NCBI RefSeq assembly: GCF_015832195.1
Contig: NC_052017.1
Coordinates: forward strand, 55,210,152-55,274,151
Reading direction: 5' to 3'
Length of the DNA: 64,000 bases
Source: Motacilla alba alba
Taxonomy: Eukaryota > Chordata > Aves > Passeriformes > Motacillidae
Made by a program: the position numbers and the translations under genes
Notes under the pieces: generated by a model
The model's database searches: none
Told to the model about the DNA's origin: nothing
The model's input: the letters and a program-made list of their open reading frames with translations, nothing else
Shown: piece by piece, positions 36,745-49,800 of the stretch
Layout of the letters: every line of letters begins with the position of its first letter
How positions within the stretch are numbered: position 1 is the first letter of the stretch

Positions 36745-37869
36745 TCATAGCTGGTCAGTCTTTGTTTATAATGCACTGGCACAAAGGTGTGAAATCAGGC
36801 TGGAAAACGTTTTTCCAAGATTATTAGGGTAATTCACTATTGGAAGGAGCTAGTAAAGGAAGTGGTGGATTTGCTATCTCTTGGGAGCTGAAGATCAGAC
36901 TTGCCATTGAAGAGAGATGATGTAGGGAAAGTTACTACTCTCAGCACACAGATGCACAGCAGAATGCTTTTTAATACACAGACAGTCAGAGATAGGCCTC
37001 CTTCTTTTAACTTATTTGTGTAAGCTACAGTGGATTATTAGCACTTTTTAGATTATTTTTGTTGTCATTTTAAAAAAGAAGGGAGATCTATTAGCTGGGA
37101 AAATATATCAAGTGAAAGTGAAATCTAGAAATAAAAACCCCACAAAGAGACTGTGCCAGGTGAAAGCATCTATTGTGGGATTGCCTCCTTACTTTTCCCC
37201 CACACCTTCCTGAAACACTCTGTAGCCTTGTGCTGGTGCATCATGAGCATATATGCATACATAATGTCTGGGTATTTTTGGACATCTCCTAGTTAAATTA
37301 GAGATCAGCCACTGTGCAAATGTGTAAAATAATAATAAAATATAATTCTCAAAAATACATAGATGCTTTCTCTTATTTTATTCCAAAGGAATCAATCAAA
37401 AACTGGAAAAGAATTAGGCATTCATCAGCTAATGGCCTATGTTTATAGTGTGAGAAAGGATTTCTGATTTTGTATATTTACCTCACTTTTGCAGTTGTAT
37501 AGAAATTACATTTTCAGATGCCTTTCTTTCCTATCCTCAGTAAGACTACACAAGCAATGAATAAGCCAAAAATTCTTCAAATATTGTGTCCATACATTTG
37601 CCTCATGCCGAAATTTCACAGAATTATATGGGAGAACCCATCTGTAGGCACAAAGGAGACAGTGCTTTTTGCAGAGGGCAGCACAGGCTAGGAAGCAGTG
37701 TGATAAAAATTACATTCTTCCACCTCTGCACAGAGACTGCTGGTGCTCTCAGAAAGCTCTGCCTCGCTGAAAGAGTACCACATGTCATCTGCTTCCTAGA
37801 AACTGATGTATAGTTTGAGAGGGAGAATCCAGGCACTTTCCCCTCCTAAAACAGAGAGGATGCAAGTAT
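36745..37869. other. AT-rich non-coding DNA
   Basis: No gene or recognisable repeat seen. Confidence 0.5.
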
Positions 37870-38953
37870 CAGGGTTTTGTTCTTTATCTGGGGCCTGGTG
37901 TTCAGGGAACTAGCAGACCTTGGACTCATGGTGACATAGTGCTTGGATTCCTGAACACACTATAGAAAAGGAAGTGTCAATATGTGTCGGAGTCTCTCCC
38001 AGGTCAGGGTGACCCCAAAAGGTGGAAAAGTCTCTGCTCCAACCCGTGCCTTCAAAGAAAGGCTCAATAGTTTTCACTTGTCCGGTCTCAAGGTTGTTTA
38101 TTGTAAGTTATCTAAAATGTTTTCTTCCTGAGCTGCCGAGGTCTGCTCAGCAGACCAGCCAGAGGCACACTCTCCGCCCCTCAGGCTGGTGGTATCTTTT
38201 ATACTAAAAACTACATGTACTGTATTTACAATTCCGTTCCAATAGCTATCACCTATGTTAGACAGTCAGCTTCTATTCTGTGGGAACCCAGGACATCCCT
38301 CTGGGTGCCCTGGATGGCCAGAGCCGCTGGCAGGGGGCTCTGAGACCCTGGCATGCAGCCAAAGACACACGTGGGGTTTTGATTTTAGCCCGTGGAGCAA
38401 ATTACTAACTCTGTATGAAGAATTACAAGCCACACACACAAGTTTAGATAGCATAGTAGAAGTAATCACAAAGTGAAAGGAAGGATTTTTGAGTGCTGTA
38501 CAGGGGAGTTTTAAGCCTTGTATGCAGGGGTCCAAGTTTTGTACATGGGGGTCAGGGGTTCGAAGATGGAGGGATTTGGGTGTGCCCTGTCCTCTTTCTT
38601 TCTCCTTCCTAACCTCCATGTCTTTGGTGATGTTGGCACTCACAGATTGGTTTAGAGTAGAAAGTCACCATTCAATATAGATAATAGGCATTGGGGAAAA
38701 AGTATAAACATGTAGTAAGTAATGTATGATATAAAAGATAACACCAGCCCCTGGGAGGGCAGTGTGCCTTTGTCTGATCTGCTGAACGGACCACAGCAGT
38801 TCAGGAAAAGAATCTTTTAGATAACCAACAATAAACAACCTTGAGACCGGACAACAGAAGACTACTGAGTCTTTCTTTGAAGGCACGGGTTGGAGGGGAG
38901 ACTTTTCCATCTTTCGGGGTCACCCCAATCCGGGGCTGGAAACGCGATACTCA
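37870..38953 (+). mobile_element. Older plus-strand LTR split by a nested LTR
   Basis: The right piece (38673-38953) carries the LTR's 3' half: a TATA-like gatataaaag, AATAAAC at about 38829, and GAGACCGGACAAC. It ends near gatactca. The left piece is a diverged stretch up to 37983 ending cactatagaaaaggaagtgtcaatat split across the insertion. It lines up with the middle of the related LTR inserted between the pieces. The left limit is poorly defined because similarity fades upstream. The split explains why a 3' half appears to begin in the middle of nowhere. Confidence 0.45.
37985..38670 (-). mobile_element. Nested solo LTR, minus strand, ~686 bp
   Basis: Read on the minus strand it runs from TGGTGACTTTC to CTCCGACA. 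It has a TATA-like gtataaaag, then AATAAAC and the same GAGACCGGACAA motif as its host LTR. The 7-mer tcaatat flanks it on both sides (37977-37983 and 38672-38678), with one extra base at each junction, which fits a target-site duplication. No internal retroviral sequence is present. The U3 part holds a 125-codon open frame (38266-38643). Confidence 0.7.
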
Positions 38954-39353
38954 TCTAAACCAATCTAAAAGTGCCAATATTGCCCAAATCATGGAGGCTA
39001 TGAAGAAGAAGGAAGAAGGACAAGACATGCCCTGTTTCCTCCGTCTTGGAGCCTCAGACCCCCATGTACAAAATCCAAACCCCACTGTACAGAGGTCAAC
39101 CGCCCCCCCCCCCCCCCCCCCCGTACAGCACTCAAAAATCCTTCCCTTCACTTTGTGATTATCTCTACTATGCTACCTAAACTTGGTAGCACAGTGTGTG
39201 GCATGTAATGCTTCATACAGAGTTGGTAATTTGCTCCATGGGCTACGGTCAAAACCCCACATGTCTCTGGCTGCATGCCAGGCTCTCAGAGCCCCCTGCC
39301 AGTGGCTTGAGCCATCCAGGGCACACAGAAGGGTGTCCTGGGTTCCGACAAAT
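38954..39353 (+). mobile_element. 5' half of a third related LTR
   Basis: From tctaaaccaatct to gggttccgaca this is an inverted copy of 38275-38660, the U3 half of the nested LTR, at clear but incomplete identity. It follows directly on the end of the split LTR, so the plus strand reads LTR 3' half then LTR 5' half. It stops shortly before a CR1 fragment. A 20-nt C run (39103-39122) lies inside. Confidence 0.6.
39103..39122. repeat. Poly-C run, 20 nt
   Basis: Twenty consecutive C within the LTR U3 copy. The length may be unreliable in sequencing. Confidence 0.9.
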
Positions 39354-39374
39354 ATGTTTTCAGAGAATTCTAAT

Positions 39375-39590
39375 ATTAGAGTAGTTTTGGTTGAAAGGGA
39401 CATAGAGGATATATAAAAGCCACCTATTCCAAACCTTCCTGCAATGTGCAGGGACATCTTCCATTAAGTCAGGTTGGTCAGACTCATCCAACCTGATCTA
39501 GAATGCTCCCAGGGATGGGGCATCTACTGCCTCTCTGAGCAACCTGCTCTAGTGTCTCACCAGCATCTTAGTCTTGTATCCACCTAATTA
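39375..39590 (-). mobile_element. CR1 3' end fragment, minus strand
   Basis: The + strand reads ggttgaaagggacatagagg, then ccaaaccttcctgcaatg, agggacatcttccattaagt, gggatggggcatctactgcc and ctctgagcaacctgctctag. This is the reverse complement of the CR1 3' UTR. It is diverged. Confidence 0.88.
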
Positions 39591-41059
39591 TTTAAATGTT
39601 TCAAAGAGCAACAGAATAGGGATGTCACCAATATTTTCCATGTTTGAGAAAAAATATAGGTAAGAGAAACCAACCTTTTTATTTTTCTCTGGTAATCAAT
39701 TATGAAGTAAATGTAAAAAATTTTTTCCAGTTTTAGATTGATTTAAAACATTTCAGATTAATCAAAGCAGACTGAAGCTAGCTGCAGCCTTTTGTATAGC
39801 TCAGGCTTGGAGTAAACATGTTCCTATTTATACTCTAGGAAGTTTAGCATCAGAACGAATCTGACATTTTGGGGACCTGGTTCCTGATGTGTGGATTAAG
39901 GAGACAAATACCTTTTTCTTGGTGTTTCTTTTTTCAAGCATAAATTTTGTAGTTGGACAGAAGCTTTCCAAAATGTAGTTGGTTATGCTAGAGAAGAATG
40001 GTATACAGTGGTGTTTTTTGCAAACTATCCTTTGAGTATGAAAATGTTTGCATGTGTACTTACAAAGTCTTACAAGCTCAGTCTGGAAGCAAATATATTT
40101 CAAATTAGATAGCTGATAGTGCTGTGCTGCTTTGTAATCAGAAGGTCCACAAGCTCACCTAGCTGAAGGTAAATGCTACCTGAATTTTCTGTTAATCCTT
40201 GGAATTTCTACAATGGCTCCCAAATCTGTCTTTTAATTTAAAAGTACAATAACCTATTCAAATTAGTAAAGATGGAAGCTGACAAGTATAGTAGTAGTAG
40301 TAGTTAGCCATTTATATTCAGAAAATGGGAGCATTATCAAGTCCTTTTATACTTTTTTAATCAATCACCTCATTTAATAATTAAAAACAGAATGATACTT
40401 TGCTTTCAAGTGGTCAACCAGTGGTGATCTCAGAGCTTTACTGGCATGGTGTCTGAACATCATCACTCAAAAGCAGAAACATGCTGGCTGAGGAAGAGAA
40501 GGATCCCTATGGCACTGACTACTTGCAGATTACTCCATGGACCCAACATCAGTGCTGGCCAGATGGAAAGGAGGAAAAAAATCTTTGCCCTTTCACTTTT
40601 CATAATTCATCTTATTCTGAAGTAAGTACAGAGGATTTTCCCATTTGTGTTAGCCACAACATGAGCAGGTCTTCTCAGTCTCAGATTAGTGTCAGTTGTG
40701 CATCCTAATATGAAGCTTCTCCTGCTCCCAGGGGTAGACCAGTTATGTGATCCCAGATACCCCTTTTCCTGTCTGACTGCTGTGTAAAAGCAAGGTCAGT
40801 ACAGAAGCAGCACAGGTGACCACTGCCTGTGTCATTATTTTCTGTTAAAATTAAATGGTCTCTATGCACTTCCACTAGATGAGACTGCTTTACTGTCGCT
40901 GAAACATCTCTTTTGATCCCTAGTAAGCACAGAGGTTTCTGGTTTGTACCTGATGCAGGCCTGTTTTGAGGCATTAGCTCACCCTGCTCTGCAGACTTAA
41001 CCACCACGCAGAATAAAACTTACAAGCAAGCTGGCTGAGGACCTGAAACTCTGTTTTAG
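39591..41059. other. AT-rich non-coding DNA
   Basis: No exon or transposon recognised. A 75-codon plus frame (40481-40708) lacks splice signals in register and known similarity. Confidence 0.5.
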
Positions 41060-41350
41060 TAAATTTATTTACCCTTATACCTGTGGGGGGATAGAATGGA
41101 AATAGTATATAAAGTAATCTTACCCCTAAGGAGTTGCAGCTGGGCAGATTATCAAAATGAGGAGAAGGCCTAACTTCAACAAGCCACAGCTGTAACTAAT
41201 AAGAACAATAGGAGCTATAAAAGAGTGGGTTGGCTTGTCAAGAGGCCACGCCTTAAAGCAGGAAGGGAACTGGAGTCAGTCGGTTACCTGGTGGAAAAGG
41301 AAGGATGTGCTCAGAGGAGCTGCTCACCAGGAAACACCAAATAGGTATGA
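41060..41350 (+). mobile_element. Possible LTR-like fragment
   Basis: A compact stretch with promoter-like order: tgtggggggatagaa start, gctataaaagagtggg TATA-type motif at about 41216, then a GC-richer 130 bp ending near caccaaatagg. It looks like the 3' part of an LTR (TATA, then R/U5), but I find no poly(A) motif or flanking duplication. The family is not recognised. Confidence 0.3.
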
Positions 41351-44300
41351 AACTTTGCTAAGAAAGAGATGGGAGCATAAAATTCTTGTTACATATATGC
41401 ATATATGACAAGATATACCTCAGTGCAAGACAGCACACACTCACAAGTTTCATAGCACATGCTTGGCATTTTGATTTATTTTGGTTCTCTCTTCCAAGCA
41501 CGCATATATTATAACACCCTGAGTTTAGATGTTATCCAGTGGCAGGAGGAATATATATAGTTCCATTGTCTTTGCTGCTGGTTATAGGAGTGCACCTATC
41601 AGACCAAATTACTTATGGCCATTGGGGTTTTCTAGAATGAAATACAGCAGTAGAATGACAGAGTAAGCGTTTTGCTTTTCTTCTTGCTTGGGTGATATCT
41701 TTATACAATTTTATATGCAATTTTTAAAAATCCTTACTATTGTTCTTATAGTGTTCTTGTTAGGTTTTTATGAGGTCTTCTGGTTTTCTACAGGCTCAGA
41801 TTCTCACAGTAATATTTCACTGCCCTTTTCTCCTCCGTATTCTTACTTGAGAGACAAAAGTCATTGCATTCGCAGATAAGCTTAGTGCAAAATAATACTT
41901 AGGGCCTGATGACTCTTTTAGTTGCACTGAAATCAAAGGACATTGCATGCAAAGTTCAAGTCCCAGGGCAGCATCTAGGTACAAAGACTAAACAACAAAA
42001 AACATATACAGCTCACCACATACAGGATATTCTGTGTAAAGGCCATCAGGGTAGGGCCACATTCTTTTGTTGTGGTAGGAGCTGATTACACCACCATGAG
42101 TTTTGAAAATGACAGACTATCTCTCTTTGTTCTGATGCTAGACTTCATAATCATGCCCTAGTGCACTGTCTGCCTTCAGATGGACACTGTGGCTTATTTG
42201 TGACAGTAGATTTCACTGCTCTTATGGCTAACCTGACAGTGACAGGTTTTAAATAAAGTTAAGAAACATTAAACCTCTTGGTAGGAGCAATAAGGGGAAA
42301 TTAACCGAATTCAAGGATCTTATAAAATCTCAGCCGACATTTTGCAGTGAATTCCATGTATGAGATTGATAATAAACTTTAGAGTATGTTTATATAAGCA
42401 AAACTGATAATAGAGACGCATTTCCTGAACTGAATTAAGATGAACAAAAGACTCCTGTTCTCTAACATTTTTCAAGGAAGAAAAAAGGCAGGTTGGTATG
42501 CTATATTTTATATTCAGAAAATAGAAAACAAGTTTAAATGCAGGCTGAAAACAAAATTCAGTGCAAGTTTGCTCCTGGGACTGAGTGGGTAGAGTGATGA
42601 AAAAAACCTATTTGGCTTGTAAGGACTCATAAGGAAAAAAATGGAAAATGAAAATGGATGACACCAAGTAATGGCACATATTCTCAATTGTTCTGGAAAT
42701 AATTTTTAACAGTATATATTTATGGTTAGTTCTTGATTTGAATGAAGAGGCTTGTGGTCTCTAAAAGATTTTTCAACATTTCCAGTTTTTCTGTGACTGA
42801 GTTTGTGTATGTTCATCCTATTACCAAATATAAACAATGAGATCTCCCCTGCATTTGAATTCAAGTTTTAGAAGGGTTAATTTTTTTTTCCTTTTTTTTT
42901 GTGCTTTTTATATCTGATGCAGGCATGGTGCTTGCTGTTTACTTTTCAGCATCTGGCTCCCCAGAGAGTCCTAGTAATAATCAAGCTGTTTTTAAGCATA
43001 GTGAGAATATTTCTTGGGCAGCTGTTATTACTTACCACTTGCCCCCTGGGAGAAGTTTAGTGTCATTACCAATGTAATTTCTAAAGATAGGGAAACTGAT
43101 GTAGAGAATTCAACTAGCTTATTTAAGGACCCCAAGGTAAATCTCACCTTTCAACTTTTCTCTTGTCTGAAATCACAATCTGAGAGAGTATCTACACCAA
43201 GAACAGCACACTGCAGCTCAGCAGCTTTAGACAAGTTATCAGTACTATAACTTGTTGGTTTATCCACAGTTCCATTATTGGGAACTTTGTCTGTCCTCAC
43301 TGGTGCCAGCTTCTGTCTGGAAAGAGTTGGAATGTTTAACCTCGGGATTGTTGAGTCAGGTTAGTCTGAGCATTCTTCAACACCAAAAGAACCCCCTTCT
43401 CCATCCACTGCTGATAACTTTTGCAAATAGGGTAAAGGTAAAGCTGCCCACTTAGGCAGAGCATCCTTCTAAAGTGGCTGCTACTTTGATCACAGGATTT
43501 TCTTGCAGGTGGCATTTAGAGGTCTTGCTCTTTGGAGGGATCTTGGAGCGGTCTTGCTTTTTGAAGAAAAACATTGTTTTAAGGAAAAATTGAGGAATGA
43601 AACATTCATGTCTCACTACACCTATAATTCTCATCTAATGTAAGCAGATCTAATATTAAAACTGACTCATTTTTATACCTGTTAGCATATTTGAATTGGT
43701 TTTTGTTTATTTTTAATAAGCAATGCTTACACTGGACTTTTCATTCATTTCTCCAACACTATCTCACTTTTAACCCATTGATCCATTAATGAGAACCTGC
43801 TAACAGTGAATTGCACATCCCTTATGTGGTACTTCTAAGCCTGCAGACCACCATTATGATAAGCAGGTCAGGATATAAATGCAGAAGAGAAGGTTTTGGC
43901 ATAAAGTTGTAAGGCCCCAAACAACTTGCTGCATGAGGTTTTGAATAGGGCTTACGGTTGTTCATGTACTCTGAGTTAGATGCACAGGAGAAATACAGAC
44001 AAGATATTCTAAAGAGGTCAAAATAACAAAAAATACTTTACTGGCAACTTCAGAAAACAGAGGAATTTGGCAAAAGGTTTAGTACAACATTCAGTCAGCA
44101 TAAAACACTTCTCAATGCATGAACTTGACTCTTCAACTTTGGAAATTCTAAGCCCATTCTATTTTAAGTTACCCAAAAATTTCAAGAAGAGCAAAGAAGA
44201 AAGAAAAAGAGAGAAAGTAGAAAACATGTAGAAAAGTGCACACATAGCTACCAAATTCTGCATTCCAGTTGTGTTTAGACAGAAATTCCAAGAGGTGGTA

Positions 44301-45984
44301 TGGTGAAGACATGATTTCCTTGTGTTCGGCCTTAAATGCCCCTTGGTCTTCCTGGGCCCATTCCCCCAGGTGGGACTCCTGGTCATTTGGCCACTCAAGA
44401 CTTTGATTAGGAGCTCCAGAGGTGAGTGAGAAGCATTGCCTCCAGGGATTGGCAGGTTCTGCCAGGCTAGGATACAGACTCCAGGGGTGTAGGGTGTATG
44501 GGGTAGTGGGTACAGGGGTAGTGCATTGCCTTGCACTACCGAAAGGGCCGACCTGCCCCTTTCCCAACATACATGCACCCCAAAATGTCTCGAGACATCA
44601 GTCTTTCCGATCTCTCACAGCTACTAAGTACAGTCCCTTCATTATGACTTGCTAAATGACCTTACTCAAATTCTTATTGTGTGCCCAGTTTCTTCATTTG
44701 TTTGGGAATGATAACATTTAATCCCCTGCAAGTGTATCTCCCTGCATAAGGATCTGTTAACAGTTTTGATTAGAAAAACAGCAGTAGGGAGGATCCACCT
44801 TCAAAAGCGGGGAGCAATCAACCTAATAGTGTTCCTTTTTTGCAAAACAACATTGGATTTTCTGTCAGTCATGCCTTGCTTCCAATAACAATGCTCACTG
44901 TGATCATGTCATCTTAAATTATAAGAAGGTGCCTTCTGTCTGGCACTTCCACAAATGACTAGCCAGTGTTTTATCTCTCTCTTTGTTTGAGACCTACTAC
45001 CTCAGTGTATGTTTTGGCACCAATTGGATTAGGGACAGGGTAGAGGTTTTTCTGACTTGGCTGTTTTAACACTGGTTACTTCCTACCCATGCTCTGTTAC
45101 TGTGGCTTATACAGCAATCTATTTGCTCTGGCATGGCTTGAAAATCTGCCCTTCTGTGCAGTTATTTACAGTAGGTGCTGGGGAGTAGATAACAGTACAA
45201 TGTTTTCTATGCATATGGTCCAGTGCTGATGACATTATGTTTGCAGCCATTATTGTGTTGTTTCTCTATGTTCTATATATATCTTGTTTTGGGAGGGTTG
45301 GTTTTGCTGGAAGCAACCACTAACATGTAGTTAGGAAACTGTCTGGTGTTAACACACACACACACACAATTTTCTAATTGAGTAAATGTTACTGTCTTCC
45401 TGGTTTTTGTGCAAATTGCACTCAGCATCTTGAATTAAAAGGGGAAGCTTTATCACATTTTGTTTAATATCACTTCTAAAGGAGTGAGGGTCACCAAAAA
45501 AGGCATATGTGTATATGATCCCATCCATCGCTTTGCCAGCAGGTTGGTCAGTCTGTTTCATTGCTGTGTTTTGAATCTGTACCTTTGTCAATTTTAAGTA
45601 TGAGAGAGGAAGAATCACCCAAGAGGTCACACAGCAGGTCAAGTTTTATGAGGCAAGGTGGCTGCATACAGGAGAGAGCCCGGACAGTGTTTCTACCTTG
45701 ACTTGACACTGGTCAAACCAGAGTCAACTGGCAATTCAACAGCATATCACAGCACCATAGGAAGCCCAGAGGCCATGGGCACATCTTCTGCTTCTTAGAA
45801 TGACTCCTTTTTTTGAGTACAAAGTGGTTGAACTAAACATTTCTTCAAGGAGCTTGGACTAAGTGTGATGAGAAAGCACAGCAGGGGTATTTATGTATCC
45901 AGGTTATTATCATTTGCAATCACTGAGTGACCGTATTTTCATTTCTGTGACTTCCAAATGGAAGTACTGTAAGACTCTGCCCAA
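41351..45984. other. AT-rich non-coding DNA with minor repeats
   Basis: About 4.6 kb without a recognised exon. A (CA)n run of about 17 nt lies at 45352-45368. Two overlapping minus-strand frames at 44159-44578 (139 and 133 codons) are discussed under findings. No PDE1C terminal exon is identified. Confidence 0.5.
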
Positions 45985-46864
45985 AATTGCTTTCTCATCT
46001 GCCTCACGATCGTCGAGGAAAAAAGGACTGAGACCACCGAAAGAAAAAGGATCCTACATCCTGGTTTGGTGGGGGTTTGCCAAGTTCCCGGGACTGGAAC
46101 TTGAGTTATTGTACCTCACGCTACACTGCTCCCAGTGAAAAGGACGAGGAGCATCTTGACCTTCCTTCGCCTGCACCGCTCTGTAACAATGGCCTGGAGT
46201 TTTCCACCCCCAAGCCTGGCTGGACTCTCTTCTGGAATTACCCTTTGGTGGTCTCCACAGAAGACTCTACAACCACTGTGGCAGATGGACTGAGATGGGA
46301 GAAACCACTCCCTCTAAGACTGAGACATGAAATCCCTATGTGGACAAGACTCTTTTTCTCCTTAAGGACTGAAACCTGTAATCTGGGGGGAGAATGGCAG
46401 TGTGTGTGTGGGGAGAACAGCTAATCGAACTGATCATGTTTGCCTGCAGGCAGTGAACCAGGAAAACAATAGCTCTCCCTACTGTTGAGATTACAAGACT
46501 ATTGTGCTCTTTTCCCCCCCCTCCTTCCCAACTTTTAACATAAAAGGCCCCTCAAGTCAGCTAGCCTTTCGAGATCTCCCCAACGTAAAGGCGGCTCCTC
46601 GACTGGACACCGACTGGACCCCGAAGAATTGCATCGCCTCTATGTTGGTAGATATACCTACTCTGTCTTTCCTTCCTTTCCTATAGGGTTCTTCTTTCTC
46701 TCTCTCTCTCTATCTCCCCAATTCCCTCCAATGCATTTTGCTGTGATTGTTCAATAAAGTACATTGATTTTGTTGCTGCAAACCCCCTTGCCGTGTTGGT
46801 GTTTTGTACCCTGAGATCAGATAACGAACCATCACAATCTCGTCCGTGAGGGCGGATCGTGACA
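45985..46864 (+). mobile_element. LTR 3' portion abutting the sat1 array
   Basis: The sequence is richer in GC and CpG than its left flank (cacgatcgtcgagg, aacgtaaaggcggctcctcg). It has AATAAAG at about 46753, and a U5-like tail ending CGTGACA at 46864, where sat1 starts abruptly with acctcatggc. The left end is not defined. Open frames are present but show no known protein. The LTR call rests on the poly(A) signal, the CA end and the sharp junction. Confidence 0.55.
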
Positions 46865-49800
46865 ACCTCATGGCATTCGAAGCCATTTAATGTCTTCCAA
46901 TGGGGAGAAGAACTATTTGTATTCACTCTCTATGCCTAGTCCATCCTTTGTTCTCTTCTGAGTTGCGTCTTGCTCTTTGATTTTTTCCCCCTGATTTTGC
47001 AGCATCTGTCAGGTCAGTTTTGGCCTTGTTGGGCCCTCTGCCTTGCACCTCCATTGATTACAGACTAAGTGATTGCAGTCCGCACATGTCTGAAATTACC
47101 GGGTTTTGGGTATTATTTTTTAATTGCACTGCATTTGATGATATCTCATTGCCTGAGTGTTTTCCGTCTTTCTTTTCTCTGTTGCAAGATCTTTTTCCCT
47201 TCCAGGAAAGATTTCCGTTTTGGGAAGGGAATGGAAAGCTTGCGATTTCAAAGGGAATCAATGGGGCCAGCTTTGCTCCGTGTCCCTGTACCTCATGGCA
47301 TCTCATGCCATTTGCTGCCATTCATTTGGGAGATGTTTCTTGTTCCTTTTTCACTCTCTACGCCGTGTCTCGCATCTCTTACCCTCTCACTCCTGTCTTG
47401 CTCCTTGATGATTTCCCCTGCATTCGCATTGTCTCTGAAGTCACTTCTTGCCTCTTTTGGTCTTTTGCACTGCACCTCATGATTTGGCTGACCAATCGCT
47501 TGTAGTTCCTCCATGTCCAAAATGTCTGGGTTTTGCCTTTAGTTTTCAATTGCATTGCATTTGATCATATCTCCTTTCCTCAGCATTTGTGAGCCTTCCT
47601 TTTGCGTGACATTTCGTGTCCCTTCTTGAAAGGACATTGTGAATGGAAGGGAATGGAAAGCTTGCATATGCAAAGGGAATCAATTGGGCAAGCTTTGCTC
47701 CATGTCCCTGCACCTCATGGCATTCCATGCCAATTGATGTCTTCCAATGGGGAGAAGAACTATTTGTATTCACTCTCTATGCCTAGTCCATCTTTTCTTC
47801 TCTTCTGAGTTGCGTCTTGCTCTTTGATTTTTTTTCCCCCTTATTTTGCAGCATCTGTCAGGTCAGTTTTGGCCTTGTTGGGCCCTCTGCACTGCACTAT
47901 CCATTGAGGGCACAGAAATCAGTTGTAGTCCCTCCATGTCCAAAATGTATGGGTTTTGCTTTTATTTTCAATTGCATTGCATTTGATCATATCTCCTTTC
48001 CTCAGCATTTGTGAGCCTTCCTCTTGCGCGATTTTTCGTGTCCCTTCCCAAAAGGACTTTGTGAATGGAAGGGAATGGAAAGCTTGCGACTTCTAAGGGA
48101 ATCAATGGGGCCAGCTTTGCTCCATGTCCCTGCGCCTCATGGCATTCCATGCCATTTGATGTCTTCCAATGGGGAGAAGAACTATTTGTATTCACTCTCT
48201 ATGCCTAGTCCATCCTCTCTTCTCTTCTGAGTTGCGTCTTGCTCTTTGATTTTTTTCCCCCTGATTTTGCAGCATCTCTCAGGTCAGTTTTGGCCTTGTT
48301 GGGCCCTCTGCACTGCATCTCATGATTTGGCTGACCAATCGCTTGTAGTCCCTACATGTCCGAAATGTCTGGGTTTTGCTTTTATTTTCAGTTGCATTGC
48401 ATTTGATCATATCTCCTTTCCTCAGCATTTGTGAGCCTTCCTCTTGCGCGATTTTTCGTGTCACTTCCCAAAAGGACTTTGTGAATTGAAGGGAATGGAT
48501 AGCTTGCGATTTCAAAGGGAATCAATTGGGCCAGCTTTGCTCCATGTCCCTGCACCTCATGGCATTCGAAGCCATTTAATGTCTTCCAATGGGGAGAAGA
48601 ACTATTTGTATTCACTCTCTATGCCTAGTCCATCCTTTCTTCTCTTCTGAGTTGCGTCTTGCTCTTTGATTTTTTCCCCCTGATTTTGCAGCATCTGTCA
48701 GGTCAGTTTTGGCCTTGTTGGGCCCTCTGCGCTGCACCTCCATTGATTACAGACTAAGTGACTGCAGTCCGCACATGTCTGAAATTACCGGGTTTTGGGT
48801 TTTATTTTTTATTTGCACTGCATTTGATGATATCTCATTGCCTGAGTGTTTTCCGTCTTTCTTTTCTCTGTTGCAAGATCTTTTTCCCTTCCAGAAAAGA
48901 TTTCTGTTTCGGGAAGGGAATGGAAAGCTTGCGATTTCAAAGGGAATAAATGGGGCCAGCTTTGCTCCATGTCCCGGCACCTCATGGCATCTCATGCCAT
49001 TTGATACCATTCATTTGGGAGATGTTTCTTGTTCTTTTTTCACTCTCTACACCGTGTCTCGCATCTCTTACTCTCTCACTCCTGTCTTGCCCCTTGATGA
49101 TTTCCCCTGCTCGTGCAATGTCTCTGAAGTCACTTCTTGCCTCTTTTGGTCTTTTGCACTGCACTTCATGATTTGGCTGACCAATCGCTTGTAGTCCCTC
49201 CATGTCCAAAATGTCTGGGTTTTGGCTTTTAGTTTTCAATTGCATTGCATTTGATCATATCTCCTTTCCTCAGCATTTGTGAGCCTTCCTCTTGCGCGAT
49301 TTTTCGTGTCCCTTCCCAAAACGACTTTGTGAATGGAAGGGAATGGAAAGCTTGCGATTTCAAAGGGAATCAATTGGGCCAGCTTTGCTCCATGTCCCTG
49401 CACCTCATGGCATTCGAAGCCATTTAATGTCTTCCAATGGGGAGAAGAACTATTTGTATTCACTCTCTATGCCTAGTCCATCCTTTCTCCTCTTCTGTGT
49501 TGCGTCTTGCTCTTTGATTTTTTCCCCCTGATTTTGCAGCATCTCTCAGGTCAGTTTTGGCCTTGTTGGGCCCTCTGCACTGCACCTCATCTAATGGCAA
49601 ACCTATTGCCTATAGTCCCTACATATCCAAAATGACTGGGTTTTGGCTTTTATTTTCAATTGCATTTGATCATATCTCGTTTCCTGAGCATTTGTGACTC
49701 ATTCTTTAGTATTTCGCAAGATTTCGTGTCCCTTCCCGAAAGGACTTTGTGAATGGAAGGGAATGGAAAGCTTGTGATTTCTAAGGGAATCAATGGGGCA

